Assembly (NCBI RefSeq): GCF_020524085.2
Contig: NZ_CP129016.1
Span: 1,420,001 to 1,484,000, forward strand
Direction: 5' to 3'
DNA from: Halobacillus litoralis
GTDB taxonomy: Bacteria > Bacillota > Bacilli > Bacillales > Halobacillaceae
Length of the DNA stretch: 64,000 nucleotides
The notes below the pieces were generated by a model. That model saw only the letters and a program-made list of their open reading frames with translations. It was not told where the DNA came from and did not search any database. The position numbers and the translations under genes were made by a program. Shown piece by piece: positions 9,212-20,661 of the stretch. Every line of letters begins with the position of its first letter. Within the stretch, counting starts at the first letter, position 1.

Positions 9212-9241
9212 CCTGGTCCATTTGGATGAGGTCATCTTTTT
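9207..9241 (+). terminator. Degenerate REP-like palindrome with U-run (terminator of the yesL-like gene)
   Basis: ATGACCTGGTCCA and its imperfect complement TGGATGAGGTCAT form a hairpin followed by CTTTTTTTG. The left arm carries the ACCTGGTC core of the REP family seen elsewhere in the window. Here it has gained, or kept, a T-run and should act as a rho-independent terminator. Confidence 0.65.
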
Positions 9242-9245
9242 TGTA

Positions 9246-9274
9246 TTGCAGACAATTAAGAAAGCGGTTACAAT
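9246..9274 (+). promoter_or_regulatory. hut operon promoter
   Basis: A -35 box TTGCAG (9246-9251) and a -10 box TACAAT (9269-9274) have an exact 17-bp spacer. The cre site at 9259-9272 covers most of the spacer and -10 region. The promoter stands 38 bp before hutP. Confidence 0.6.
9259..9272. promoter_or_regulatory. cre site in the hut promoter
   Basis: AGAAAGCGGTTACA matches TGWAANCGNTNWCA at 13 of 14 positions. It overlaps the -10 region, so CcpA binding would block polymerase. The Bacillus subtilis hut operon is likewise subject to CcpA-mediated catabolite repression. Confidence 0.65.
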
Positions 9275-9311
9275 TTAAGTAGTTATTAGTGATGAGTAGG
9301 GTGGAGATGGT

Positions 9312-9750
9312 ATGACCCAGACGGTGAAAATAGGAAAGCTTGCGATGCTGCTTGCTTCCCTGGATGAGAACGAGATGGAGCTTTTTGCGCCCGCGTTCGA
9401 GAAAGTGGAATACTGCCCAGGGGAAAGCGGGTTCGATGGAAGTGCAAAAAGTTATTGCGGCAGTCGAAACCGCTGCCAAACGGAATGGCATAATCGCAGA
9501 AAATGTCTACAGGGAGACGCATGCCCTTTATCATGCGATCTTAGAATCCTTGCAGGGCGTGACGCGGGGACAAATTGGAGTCGGTAACATGATGAGGACC
9601 GTTGGACTTCGCTTTGCCGTCGTTCGTGGAAAGCCTTATGACAGATCTGAAGAAGGCGAGTGGATCGCTGTCGCTTTTTACGGAACGATCGGGGCTCCGG
9701 TAAAAGGTTTGGAACATGAGACATTTGGACTCGGTATCAATCATATATAA
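9312..9750 (+). CDS. hutP: HutP, histidine-dependent RNA antiterminator, frameshifted
   Basis: HutP binds L-histidine and Mg2+ and then the leader RNA upstream of hutH, preventing termination. The start [17 protein letters not shown] is in one frame up to about 9420. The conserved C-terminal part ([52 protein letters not shown]) is in another. Reading GGGG at 9420-9423 as GGG restores [14 protein letters not shown] and a 145-residue protein, close to the ~150 of B. subtilis HutP. The conservation of the rest argues that the frameshift is an error or very recent. The HutP site and terminator follow directly. Confidence 0.85.
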
Positions 9751-9765
9751 AGAATAGGTGGCCTA

Positions 9766-9782
9766 TAGTCATGAGCGATGAG
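9766..9782 (+). promoter_or_regulatory. HutP-binding RNA site
   Basis: The transcript would read UAG-N4-GAG-N4-GAG, i.e. three NAG triplets with 4-nt spacers. This is the spacing described for HutP binding (UAGNNNNGAGNNNNUAG). The last GAG touches the 5' side of the terminator stem. Additional AG-containing triplets lie just upstream (9751-9757). Confidence 0.6.
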
Positions 9783-9825
9783 GGGGCGACAATGGTATTT
9801 CCTATGCCATTGTCGCCTCTTTTTG
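9783..9825 (+). terminator. Regulated terminator between hutP and hutH
   Basis: The stem pairs GCGACAATGG (9786-9795) with CCATTGTCGC (9807-9816), with further G-C pairs below it, and is followed by CTTTTTG. Lying between hutP and hutH and preceded by NAG triplets, it should stop transcription unless HutP-histidine is bound. Confidence 0.75.
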
Positions 9826-9869
9826 TAGAAAATCCACCAGAATCTTTTCGTGTGAAAGGGGGATTGTGG

Positions 9870-11411
9870 ATGATCGAACTGAATGGAAGAGACTTATCTA
9901 TCGAGCAGATGAAGGAAATATGCTTAGAAAATGCCAAGATCGGCTTATCAAAAACGAGCCTCATCGATGTTAGGGCAAGCAGAGAAACCGTCGAAGAAAT
10001 CGTGACGAGAGGACACTCGGTGTACGGCATCAATACTGGTTTTGGGAAATTAAGTGATGTCCGAATTGCTGCGGAAGATGTCGACAGCCTGCAGCACCAT
10101 CTGGTCCGTTCGCATGCGTGCGGAGTGGGCGAACCTTTTTCTGAAAAAGTGAGCCGTGCCATGATGGTACTCCGGTTAAATGCCCTCATGAAAGGCTATT
10201 CGGGCGTCCGGGATGTCCTTGTCCAGCGGTTATGCGATCTCGTTAACCTTAACGTCCATCCGGTCATTCCTTCGCAAGGATCACTCGGGGCTTCCGGGGA
10301 CTTAGCTCCGCTTGCCCATTTGGCGCTCGTCCTGATGGGAGAAGGAGAAGTTTTTTACGAAGGTGATCGGCATCCAACAGAAGATATATTGCAGAGGCTG
10401 TCATTGAAGCCTTTATCGTTGAAGGCAAAAGAAGGGCTTGCGCTCATTAACGGAACGCAGGCGATGACGGCAGTTGGAGTCATTAGTTACATCGAAGCGG
10501 AGCGGCTGGCTTTGCAGTGTGACTGGGTGGCAAGCCTTACGTTGCAGGCGCTGGAAGGCATCCGTGATGCTTTTCATCCAAGCATCCATGAAGCGCGCGG
10601 TTACCCGGAACAAATGGCGGTGGCTGAGCGGATGCGTCACCTAATTAACGGTAGCCACCTCGTCACTTTTCAAGGGGAAAAAAGGGTACAGGACGCTTAT
10701 TCCTTACGCTGTATTCCACAAGTGCACGGCGCCACGTGGCAGACGCTTGATTACGTAAGGGAAAAATTGACGATTGAGATGAATGCGGCAACAGACAATC
10801 CGCTGCTTTTAGAAGGTGGAAAAGTAGTCGTATCCGGTGGGAACTTCCACGGCCAGCCGATTGCGTTTGCCATGGACTTTTTAAAAATCGCGATCAGTGA
10901 ACTAGCCAACATTTCGGAACGCAGGATTGAACGACTCGTCAATCCGCAGTTGAATGATTTTCCACCGTTTCTCAGTGCCAATCCGGGCTTGGAGTCAGGA
11001 TTGATGATTGTTCAGTATGTCGCTGCATCGTTAGTTTCTGAAAATAAAACACTCGCCCATCCCGCTAGTGTCGATTCGATTCCATCGTCTGCGAATCAGG
11101 AAGATCATGTGAGCATGGGTACAACAGCAGCCCGGCACGCGGCCATGGTCATCGACAACGCGACAAAAGTGGTAGCGATTGAATTGATTTGCAGTCTTCA
11201 GGCGCTGGAACTCAGGGGGATCGAGCGGGCATCGCTACTTGCCCAGGATCTTTGGAAATCTGCAAGGAGTGTCGTGCCGAAAGTGACGCAGGACCGGGTG
11301 TTTTCTAAGGATATTGAAAACGCAGAGAAATGGTTGAAGGAGAGTGCTTTTGATTGGAGAAAATGGCGATCCGTTCATGAAGGAGGAGAAACATATGTCG
11401 ACAACTCGTAA
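9870..11411 (+). CDS. hutH: Histidine ammonia-lyase (HutH)
   Basis: This 513-residue enzyme converts L-histidine to urocanate and ammonia, the first step of histidine degradation. The MIO cofactor precursor Ala-Ser-Gly is present in [14 protein letters not shown]. Other family motifs are [29 protein letters not shown] and [12 protein letters not shown]. The ATG at 9870 has AAAGGGGG 7 nt upstream; the longer open frame back to 9771 would run through the terminator. The gene overlaps hutU by 17 nt. Confidence 0.96.
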   Translation: MIELNGRDLSIEQMKEICLENAKIGLSKTSLIDVRASRETVEEIVTRGHSVYGINTGFGKLSDVRIAAEDVDSLQHHLVRSHACGVGEPFSEKVSRAMMVLRLNALMKGYSGVRDVLVQRLCDLVNLNVHPVIPSQGSLGASGDLAPLAHLALVLMGEGEVFYEGDRHPTEDILQRLSLKPLSLKAKEGLALINGTQAMTAVGVISYIEAERLALQCDWVASLTLQALEGIRDAFHPSIHEARGYPEQMAVAERMRHLINGSHLVTFQGEKRVQDAYSLRCIPQVHGATWQTLDYVREKLTIEMNAATDNPLLLEGGKVVVSGGNFHGQPIAFAMDFLKIAISELANISERRIERLVNPQLNDFPPFLSANPGLESGLMIVQYVAASLVSENKTLAHPASVDSIPSSANQEDHVSMGTTAARHAAMVIDNATKVVAIELICSLQALELRGIERASLLAQDLWKSARSVVPKVTQDRVFSKDIENAEKWLKESAFDWRKWRSVHEGGETYVDNS

Positions 11412-13058
11412 GGTGAAAGCAAAAACTGGCGTACAGTTGGAATGTAAAGGATGGGAACAGGAGGCGGTCTTAAGGATGCTATGCAACAACCTTGATCCGG
11501 AAGTCGCAGAAATCCCTGAAGAACTCGTCGTCTACGGGGGCATCGGTAAAGCGGCACGGAACTGGGAAGCGTTTGATGCGATCGTTGCCACGTTGAAGCG
11601 TCTGGAAAAAGATGAAACAATGCTCGTCCAGTCCGGGAAGCCAGTGGGTGTTTTTAAAACGCATGAAAAAGCGCCGAGGGTTCTGCTTTCGAATTCCGTG
11701 CTGGTCCCGAAGTGGGCGAATTGGCAGCATTTTCATGAGCTCGATCAAAAAGGGCTGATGATGTACGGCCAAATGACCGCAGGGAGCTGGATCTACATTG
11801 GATCACAGGGCATTTTGCAAGGAACGTATGAAACCTTCGCATCCCTTGCTGAAAAACATTTCGGTGGCTCTTTGAAAGGAACGATTACATTGACGGCAGG
11901 CCTTGGCGGTATGGGAGGGGCCCAACCGCTCGCGGTTACGATGAACGGTGGAGTCGTCATCGCGGTCGAAGTGGATCCTGACCGGATTTCGAAGCGCCTT
12001 CAGTCCGGCTACTGCGATGTGAGCACAGAGTCTATGGAAGAGGCTGTTTTATGGGCAAAAGAAGCGAAGGCGAATGGAGAGGCTCTTTCGATTGCTCTGT
12101 TAGGAAACGCGGCAGAAATGCATGAACGACTTTTACAAAACGTGCTGGATATCGATATTGTTACAGACCAAACATCTGCCCATGACCCGCTGAATGGCTA
12201 TGTACCTGTTGGGTATTCGCTGCAAGAAGCGGAATCCTTGAGGAATAAGAATCCGGATGAATACGTCCGCCTTTCATCAAAATCCATGGCTAAACATGTA
12301 GAACTCATGCTTCAGTTTCAAAGAAAAGGCAGTATTGTTTTCGATTACGGCAACAATATCCGCCAGGTCGCACTAGAGGAAGGCGTAAAGGACGCGTTCG
12401 ATTTTCATGGCTTCGTGCCCGCCTACATCCGTCCTCTTTTTTGTGAAGGGAAAGGACCGTTTCGATGGGCGGCTTTGTCAGGCGATCCCAAAGATATTTA
12501 TCGTACCGACCAGCTGATCAGAGAGCTTTTTCCTGAAAATGAGAAGCTCTTGAGATGGATTGATATGGCACAGGAAAAAGTCCAATTTCAAGGACTTCCA
12601 TCAAGGATATGCTGGCTTGGATACGGTGAGCGGAAGAAGATGGGGATGGCAATCAATGAGCTTGTGAGAAAAGGAGAATTGAGTGCGCCCGTGGTGATCG
12701 GAAGGGATCATTTGGATTGTGGATCGGTCGCCTCACCAAACAGAGAAACGGAATCGATGCTGGATGGCAGTGATGCGGTTGGTGACTGGGCGGTGTTGAA
12801 CGCACTCATTAATACAGCGGCCGGCGGATCATGGATTTCGTTCCACCATGGCGGTGGTGTCGGTATGGGATACTCACTTCATGCAGGAATGGTTGTTGTG
12901 GCTGATGGTACCGACCTTGCTGAAGAAAGGTTGGAACGTGTCCTGACGACTGATCCTGGTATGGGCATTCTTCGTCACGCCGATGCGGGTTACGATAAAG
13001 CGGTGGAAGAAGCAGATAAGCATGAGATTGATATTCCGATGAAGAGGAGGGGCCGGTG

Positions 13059-13059
<1 letters not shown>
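11395..13059 (+). CDS. hutU: Urocanate hydratase (HutU)
   Basis: This 554-residue NAD-dependent enzyme converts urocanate to imidazolone propionate. Hallmarks are [27 protein letters not shown] for NAD binding, and [18 protein letters not shown] containing the active-site region. The start at 11395 has AGGAGGAG and aligns with the expected N-terminus. The stop TGA overlaps the hutI ATG (TGATG). The protein appears intact, unlike hutP and hutI on either side. Confidence 0.96.
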
Positions 13060-15241
<2,182 letters not shown>

Positions 15242-15251
15242 TATGGAAATA

Positions 15252-15298
15252 ACTGTTAGACCTGGTCATCCATTTCATGGATGACCAGGTCTAACAGT
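15252..15298. repeat. REP-like palindrome 1
   Basis: A perfect 22-bp inverted repeat with a 3-nt loop; the inner arm is GACCTGGTCATCCAT. It belongs to the ACCWGGTCATCC family found also near 9.2, 16.9, 33.4, 39.6 and 46.7 kb. Placed between hutG and a membrane-protein gene, it may mark the end of the hut transcript, but it lacks a U-run. Confidence 0.85.
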
Positions 15299-15397
15299 AT
15301 TTGTAAGAAAACATATACAAGCGTTTCTCCTTATGGTATTTTTAGTTTAAATTGTGATTTGTTTTAGCTTTTGAGATGGGAGAATGAGAGACTAGCA

Positions 15398-15811
15398 ATG
15401 AGAGAAGTTATTTTATTGTTGGCTGATGTAGTCAATGTTTGGCATGATGTGATTTTGAAATTCACGCAATTGATGGGATGGAATCTTACAGATAAGGACC
15501 TTCACTTCTGGGTCATTGGTATCCTGGGAATTATCGGCCTTATTTTCGTGGATATCCTTTTCCATGCCATAGCAAAATGGAGCATTACGGCCATTTCGTT
15601 TTTATTTACGTTTGCGATGGTACTTGTCTTTGTTTTTGCGGTTGAGATTCAGCAGAAAATCACAGGCAGTGGAAACATGGAGTTTGCAGATGCCTTTGTC
15701 AGCGTGATGGGTTTCTTCCTGTTTTGCGGCATTTATTTTGTTTTCATTGGGATCATACGCGCCATAAAAAAATATACAGCAAATAAAAAGGAAGATCAGG
15801 ATGCAGCCTAA
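15398..15811 (+). CDS. Uncharacterised membrane protein
   Basis: I do not recognise a family for this 137-residue protein. It has about three or four hydrophobic segments (FWVIGILGIIGLIFVDILFH; a long stretch near 70-90; one near 105-125) and a basic/acidic hydrophilic tail IKKYTANKKEDQDAA. The ATG at 15398 was chosen because it starts just before the first amphipathic stretch; the upstream ribosome binding site is weak and the true start could be a few codons earlier. It stands alone between a REP element and a bidirectional terminator. Confidence 0.6.
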   Translation: MREVILLLADVVNVWHDVILKFTQLMGWNLTDKDLHFWVIGILGIIGLIFVDILFHAIAKWSITAISFLFTFAMVLVFVFAVEIQQKITGSGNMEFADAFVSVMGFFLFCGIYFVFIGIIRAIKKYTANKKEDQDAA

Positions 15812-15835
15812 GCAGGACTTCCTGTCTTCAAATGA

Positions 15836-15868
15836 AAATCCCCCTACTCATAACGAGAAGGGGGATTT
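15836..15868. terminator. Bidirectional terminator between convergent genes
   Basis: AAATCCCCCT (15836-15845) pairs with AGGGGGATTT (15859-15868). It lies between the convergent membrane-protein and LCP genes and can serve both. Confidence 0.8.
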
Positions 15869-15871
15869 GTG

Positions 15872-16807
15872 TTATTTAGAACCGAAATTGACAATCATGT
15901 CATGCGTTTTTTGAATTTCTTCTTCAGGCATGTTGATCAAATACATGCCGTTAGCCCGGAAGTTTTCTCCCTCCATCTGATAGGTGGTCGAATTTTTGCG
16001 AGCACTGCTGTATTTGGTTGCGAGTCTGCGCATATCCGCGAATTGCATGTTTGTGCTTACATTGTCACCGAGCACATCCATGACGTCACCGACTTTGTTC
16101 ACAGCGTCAAGACGCGCTCCTTTATCAATGATTCCTTGGATGACCTGACGTTGTCTTTCATTACGGCCCAAGTCTCCGTTAGGATCATTTTTGCGCATAC
16201 GGACGAAAGCGAGCGCTTCACGACCGTCCAATTTAATTTCGCCTTTTTTGAAATCAAATGGACCTGAGCTGAAAGCACGGTCGTTATTGACAGTGATTCC
16301 ATTCACAGCATCGACAACTTGAGATAATCCTTCCATATTGACTCTGATGTAGTAATCCAACTCAATATCAAGGAAGTTTTCGACTGTATTTACGGCCATG
16401 TCACTACCCCCGTAGGCGTAGGCATGGTTGATTCGTGTCTTTCGTCCGTCCCCGGCAATCTCTGCATACGTATCCCGCGGGATACTGACCATCTGCATTT
16501 GGTCATTACTCGGATCAAGAGTCATGACAATCATTGTATCGGAACGACCAACGTCATTCTCCCGTTCATCGACACCGAGAAGGAGGATGTTCAACGGTTC
16601 CTTATTATCTACTTTTTCTTTGGTTTGATCTGTATCGATGGACGTTACATCTTCGTGTAAATCCTGGTTCACCGTCGTACGAACTTCATTATAGATGGTA
16701 TATAAATAAACGCCTCCGATTAAGAATATAAGTGCAACTACAAATAGGAGGACTTTCCAACGTCTACGTTTACGCCTTTTCTTCTTCTTCAGTTCCCTGC
16801 GTTCCAT
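15872..16807 (-). CDS. LytR-CpsA-Psr (LCP) family cell wall attachment protein
   Basis: A 311-residue LCP phosphotransferase, a family that attaches teichoic acids or other undecaprenyl-linked polymers to peptidoglycan outside the membrane. It has a very basic N-terminus (KKKKRRKRRR), one membrane anchor (VLLFVVALIFLIGGVYLY), and the LCP domain with ILLLGVDERENDVGRSDTMI, SIPRDTYAEI, and ALAFVRMRKNDPNGDLGRNE. Acidic and arginine residues needed for the reaction are present. It may act on the polymer started by TagO at the right end of the window. Confidence 0.9.
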   Translation of the reverse strand: MERRELKKKKRRKRRRWKVLLFVVALIFLIGGVYLYTIYNEVRTTVNQDLHEDVTSIDTDQTKEKVDNKEPLNILLLGVDERENDVGRSDTMIVMTLDPSNDQMQMVSIPRDTYAEIAGDGRKTRINHAYAYGGSDMAVNTVENFLDIELDYYIRVNMEGLSQVVDAVNGITVNNDRAFSSGPFDFKKGEIKLDGREALAFVRMRKNDPNGDLGRNERQRQVIQGIIDKGARLDAVNKVGDVMDVLGDNVSTNMQFADMRRLATKYSSARKNSTTYQMEGENFRANGMYLINMPEEEIQKTHDMIVNFGSK

Positions 16808-16918
16808 TCACCCACCTCTTTCTATAAACTACTATCCTATTATACGATTTTTGTAGATACATGTAAAAACTCTCCCAGAATAAGAGAGAAGTACAAGATG
16901 GTAGTGGTAAATATTGGT

Positions 16919-16953
16919 GTACCAGGTCATCCAGAATATGGATGACCTGGTAC
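16919..16953. repeat. REP-like palindrome 2
   Basis: A perfect 15-bp inverted repeat GTACCAGGTCATCCA around a 5-nt loop, of the ACCAGGT sub-type. It lies between the divergent LCP and lipoprotein genes, so here it is in a 5' rather than 3' position. Confidence 0.85.
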
Positions 16954-17032
16954 GTTATTTTCTGGAAAGGTGTGGTACGAGGGAGGGGTACGGCATATAG
17001 TGGTATAAGTTATTCTTTTGGAGGAATGTAAA

Positions 17033-17404
17033 TTGAGAAAGTGGTTGGGGCTGTTGCTCGTTTTGGGACTTTTAGTGGGATGTGCACAGAATGCGACAGA
17101 GAGATCGATCCAACAGTTTACATCTTCTATGGAGAATGAACTGCATTTTGTTTATTTTTATGATGAAGAGCCACCGGACAAGAAAATCCGTTCGCAATTG
17201 AATGGAATGAAGGTGTATCTTGCTCGGAAAAACGTCATCGCCACAATCAGTTATCAAAAAATCGTGGCCGAAAAAAATTATGAAGAACTCCTCAATGTGA
17301 AAGATAGCCAGATTCTTGTTTTTGATTACAAAGGGATCCGGTACAACGCAAGGAACATCCATGTGTTAGAAGGAATGGTCCTGCAAATGCAAGCGAACCC
17401 ATAA
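17033..17404 (+). CDS. Small uncharacterised lipoprotein
   Basis: A 123-residue protein with a lipoprotein signal: basic LRKW, a hydrophobic core, and the lipobox LVGC. The start is TTG 17033, set by GGAGG 8 nt upstream; the open frame begins earlier but the signal peptide fits only this start. The mature part contains YDEEPPDKKIRSQLNG and YEELLNVKDSQILVFDYKG. I do not recognise a family. It is followed by a strong terminator shared with the convergent ROK gene. Confidence 0.75.
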   Translation: MRKWLGLLLVLGLLVGCAQNATERSIQQFTSSMENELHFVYFYDEEPPDKKIRSQLNGMKVYLARKNVIATISYQKIVAEKNYEELLNVKDSQILVFDYKGIRYNARNIHVLEGMVLQMQANP

Positions 17405-17450
17405 AAAAGAGCCTGCCGGCAGCTTCACACTACCGGCAGGCTCTTTTTCT
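17404..17450. terminator. Bidirectional terminator (lipoprotein / ROK genes)
   Basis: AGAGCCTGCCGG (17409-17420) pairs with CCGGCAGGCTCT (17433-17444), flanked by A6 and T5 runs, so it works in both directions. Confidence 0.9.
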
Positions 17451-18661
17451 TATCTCGAGAAAAATTCTTCTAATATCAATACGCAAGCCCCGATGGCTGA
17501 TGCGTGCTCTTCTAATTTGGATAGGACGATATGCGTTTCCTTCGCTTTACTTGTCAGCCCCCGGGAGTGGATGGTTTCTTTAATTCCATCCATCAGAAAA
17601 TCTCCGGCCTTCGAAACGCCTCCGCCGATAATAATCCGTTTAGGGTTCAATGTATGGATTAAGTTGGTCAAGCCGATGCCGAGAAACCTTCCTGTCTGAT
17701 TCAACAGTTCAATGCTGAACTCGTCCCCATCGCAGGCAGCCTCATATACAAGCTTTCCGTCCACTTTTTCAAAATCGTGATCCACAAGGTCCCGGATCAT
17801 TGATGGCTTCCCTGTTTTCAATTCCTTGCGGGCCCTCTCTGCAATAGCTGGACCTGCAGCAAGCGTCTGCAGACACCCGTAATTGCCACACGTACATTTT
17901 GGTCCGGAAAGGTCAATGGTGATGTGACCGATCTCTCCTGCGATATTGTTTTCTCCATGGAAAAGTTGTCCTTTGATCATCATCCCAGCGCCGATCCCGT
18001 TCCCGACGTTGACCCCGACCATGTTATCCGCATCGTTTCCGTTGCCGAACCAATATTCACCAAGCGTCATGGCCTTTGCATCATTCTCTACTTTGACGAT
18101 CATATCAAACTCATTTTCCAGCTCCGCTTTTATTGGGATATCGTAGAGCTGAAAGGATGGAGCGAAACGAGAGACTCCTTCAATCGGATCAACAATTCCG
18201 TGCATCCCGATGCCAATACCCAGGAACTTCTTCGGATCACATTTCCCTGATGTGAAAAATTCGCGAATGCCGCTTTTCATCGTTTCAAGAATGTCTTCTT
18301 TTGAGGGGTAAGAAGGGATCTCTTTTTTCGCAACATCCTTCAGTTCTCCATATAAGTTCGTCACGACGAAGTTCATATGGAAGGTCCCAACATCGACTCC
18401 GATAATGTAAAAATGATCAGCGTTAATTTCAAGTAGTGTTGGTTTACGCCCACCTTTGGACTGCCCCTGGGTCGTTTCAATAACAAATTGGGTTTGGATA
18501 AGTTCTTTGACGATATTACTGACTGTGGGGGGAGTCAATCTCGATTGCTTCGCGATATCCGCCCGGGAGATCGGCCCATGCTCGCGAATCATATTCAATA
18601 TAATCGAGCGGTTCATCGATTTCATCAACTGAAAACTGCCTCTAGTATAGTGCGTGCTCAT
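17450..18661 (-). CDS. ROK-family transcriptional repressor (XylR/NagC type)
   Basis: A 403-residue regulator. An N-terminal winged helix-turn-helix (ISRADIAKQSRLTPPTVSNI) is joined to a ROK sugar-kinase-like domain with the zinc motif CTCGNYGCLQ and GVNVGNGIGAGM. It starts at ATG 18661, preceded by GGAGGAAT; the longer frame to 18694 has no site. It diverges from the galactoside ABC importer and is the likely repressor of the whole 18.9-31.6 kb cluster through AT-rich inverted repeats at 18709-18737, 18851-18875 and 20898-20928. The inducer is probably galactose or a galactoside (inference). Confidence 0.88.
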   Translation of the reverse strand: MSTHYTRGSFQLMKSMNRSIILNMIREHGPISRADIAKQSRLTPPTVSNIVKELIQTQFVIETTQGQSKGGRKPTLLEINADHFYIIGVDVGTFHMNFVVTNLYGELKDVAKKEIPSYPSKEDILETMKSGIREFFTSGKCDPKKFLGIGIGMHGIVDPIEGVSRFAPSFQLYDIPIKAELENEFDMIVKVENDAKAMTLGEYWFGNGNDADNMVGVNVGNGIGAGMMIKGQLFHGENNIAGEIGHITIDLSGPKCTCGNYGCLQTLAAGPAIAERARKELKTGKPSMIRDLVDHDFEKVDGKLVYEAACDGDEFSIELLNQTGRFLGIGLTNLIHTLNPKRIIIGGGVSKAGDFLMDGIKETIHSRGLTSKAKETHIVLSKLEEHASAIGACVLILEEFFSR

Positions 18662-18708
18662 ACGATTCCTCCAACTATGTTGTACTACTTCCATTTTACC
18701 ACAAAAAG

Positions 18709-18737
18709 TAACTTATTAAATTTATTTTACTAAGTTA
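18709..18737. promoter_or_regulatory. ROK-type operator 1
   Basis: TAACTTA and its exact complement TAAGTTA flank a 15-bp AT-rich centre, the form of XylR-class ROK operators. It is about 50 bp before the ROK gene start, so autoregulation is likely. Confidence 0.55.
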
Positions 18738-18850
18738 TTGGCTTGAGCACTGTGTTTAATGCATCTATTATAGAACAGTTCTCTTTATAAAAGAGTTAAT
18801 TTTGAAAAAACTCTTTTCATTTGTATGGTTCTGTGCTACCTTATAACTAG

Positions 18851-18875
18851 TTAGTTAATTTATTTTATTAAGTTT
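18851..18875. promoter_or_regulatory. ROK-type operator 2
   Basis: TTAGTTAAT and the imperfect complement ATTAAGTTT flank an AT-rich centre resembling the operator at 18709. It abuts the cre site, upstream of the binding-protein gene. Confidence 0.45.
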
Positions 18876-18889
18876 TGAAAACGCTATCA
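18876..18889. promoter_or_regulatory. cre site before the galactoside importer
   Basis: TGAAAACGCTATCA matches the cre consensus TGWAANCGNTNWCA at all 14 positions. It is 22 bp before the start codon of the binding-protein gene. Confidence 0.75.
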
Positions 18890-18910
18890 AATAAGGGGGA
18901 GGAAGACAGA

Positions 18911-20224
18911 ATGAAAAATTGGTTGAAGAGTTTTCTTTTGGTAGGCCTTGTAGCAGGTGGATTGGCTGCTTGTTCCGGTGAAACAGGTGGAGAATCCTCT
19001 AGTGAGAGTGGAGAAGGTGGAGAACCGTCCGGCGAAATTACCGTTTGGGGCTGGAACGTAGCTGCCGAATCAATGGAGCTTGCGGTGGACGGGTTCAAGG
19101 AACAATACCCAGATGTTGAAGTGAATGTGGAAGATATCGGACGTTTGGATGTTTATGAAAAATTAACCGTAGGACTAGCTTCCGGCGGAAATGGACTTCC
19201 AGATGTAGTGATGGTCGAGTCCGATCGCCTAGCCAACTATCATGATCAATTCCCGGATGCGATCGCTAACCTTTCTGAACTCGGTTATGATGAGCACGCA
19301 GATAAATTTGGCGAATATAAAAAGTCAGTTACACAAAATGAAGACGGAGAATTTTTTGCAGCTCCTTGGGATGTAGGACCTGCAGGTGTCTTCTATCGTA
19401 CAGATATTTTTGAAGAAGCGGGCGTAAACCCAGATGATATCAAAACGTGGGATGACTACATTGAAGCAGGTAAAACCATTCAAGAAGCAACAGGAACAAA
19501 AATGGTTCCAATTGATGTTGCAGCGGACGATGCGCTTTACCGTATGATGATGAACCAACAAGGTGCGTTTTACTTCGATGAGGAAGGGAACATTGATGTC
19601 GCTTCCGAAGAGTCACAAAAAGCTTTTGACGTGATCCAGCGTCTGCATGATGAAGATCTTGTTCTCAACAACAACGGTTGGGATGGCGTCGTTTCTGCAA
19701 CAGTTAACGGCGAAGTGGCGACCGTTCCATTCGGCGTATGGTATTCCGGTACGATCATGGACCAGGCTCCTGATCAAAGCGGCAACTGGGATGTTTTCTA
19801 CTTGCCAGCATTTGAGGAAGGCGGCAACCGCGCAGCCAACCTTGGAGGGTCTGATCTAGTAATCCCGTCTTCTACGGACAATGAGAGCACAGCATATGCA
19901 TTCGTCGAGTACTTCACAACAGAAGTAGAGCCACAGATGACGGCACTTAAAGAAAAAGGAATCTTCCCATCTTTGGAGACAACGTATGAAGAAGATTACT
20001 TCAGCCAAGAATCCGAATTCTTTAACAACCAACCTGTTTTCCAACTGTTTGCGGATGAAGTATCTGATATTCCTGTAGCGAATTACACAGCTGATTATGC
20101 ACGTGCGTTCGATACGATGTCTGATACCCAAGCATCCATTCTGCTTGATGGCACGCCGATTGAAGAAGCGCTTCAAAACGCAGCTGACAAGCTTGAAAGT
20201 GAAACAGGGCGCAGCGCCAATTAA
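18911..20224 (+). CDS. ABC galactoside-type substrate-binding lipoprotein
   Basis: A 437-residue family-1 binding protein with lipobox LAACSG and a Gly/Ser/Glu-rich linker (GGESSSESGEGGEPSG). It presumably binds an alpha- or beta-galactoside outside the cell and feeds permeases at 20992-22784. The ATG at 18911 follows AAGGGGGAGGA; the upstream TTG in the same frame is part of the cre site. It is separated from its permeases by a terminator and 700 bp of repeats, so expression can be tuned separately. No ATPase gene is present. Confidence 0.9.
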   Translation: MKNWLKSFLLVGLVAGGLAACSGETGGESSSESGEGGEPSGEITVWGWNVAAESMELAVDGFKEQYPDVEVNVEDIGRLDVYEKLTVGLASGGNGLPDVVMVESDRLANYHDQFPDAIANLSELGYDEHADKFGEYKKSVTQNEDGEFFAAPWDVGPAGVFYRTDIFEEAGVNPDDIKTWDDYIEAGKTIQEATGTKMVPIDVAADDALYRMMMNQQGAFYFDEEGNIDVASEESQKAFDVIQRLHDEDLVLNNNGWDGVVSATVNGEVATVPFGVWYSGTIMDQAPDQSGNWDVFYLPAFEEGGNRAANLGGSDLVIPSSTDNESTAYAFVEYFTTEVEPQMTALKEKGIFPSLETTYEEDYFSQESEFFNNQPVFQLFADEVSDIPVANYTADYARAFDTMSDTQASILLDGTPIEEALQNAADKLESETGRSAN

Positions 20225-20254
20225 TTTACTCCCTATAAAAAAAATAGAAATAAA

Positions 20255-20292
20255 AAAGGTCGATTTCCCAAAGTGGGGATCGACCTTTTTTT
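20255..20292 (+). terminator. Terminator after the galactoside-binding protein
   Basis: AAAGGTCGAT and ATCGACCTTT form the stem, followed by a T7 run. The importer gene set is thus split into two transcription units. Confidence 0.85.
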
Positions 20293-20382
20293 ATGCCTTT
20301 ATTAAAGTATATGGCAGGATTGCAGAAGACTTGATATCGAGATGTTTTTCGGTTTCGTTTCTTTGTTGGGCGTCAGGGGTGG

Positions 20383-20468
20383 TCGGGAAGCTACTCGCTT
20401 TCCTGTGGGGTCTCGCCAGCCAATCCATTCCATTCCCACGGGAGTCTCGCAGCTTCCAGCCCCCCTTT
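20383..20468 (-). repeat. Structured intergenic repeat, copy 1 (minus orientation)
   Basis: Read on the minus strand it contains GAGACTCCCGTGGGA and GGCGAGACCCCACAGG, enclosed by GGAAGCT/AGCTTCC arms. The same two motifs in the same order occur on the plus strand at 20662-20781. No open frame here looks coding. It resembles abundant structured repeats that I recall from Bacillaceae intergenic regions, but I cannot name a family. Confidence 0.6.
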
Positions 20469-20661
20469 CGATGTATGCGTAAAACGAACCTCTTGGCTCA
20501 AAGGGACTGCCTTCCACTTTTTTTGCTTTTATAAGCATAAAGCCTTCTCTAACAAGCTTTCAAAATCCAAATACATATAGAGTAAAAGTTTAACGCCCAC
20601 ACTTCCATCAAGCTTGAAAGCTTCTTATTCCAGAAGTGGTTTCGAGACGCTTATTAATAAA

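Noticed and set aside
20097..20538. Open frames on both strands in the gap after the galactoside-binding protein
   Set aside because: They overlap the binding-protein gene end and the structured repeat, with no ribosome binding site or protein-like composition.
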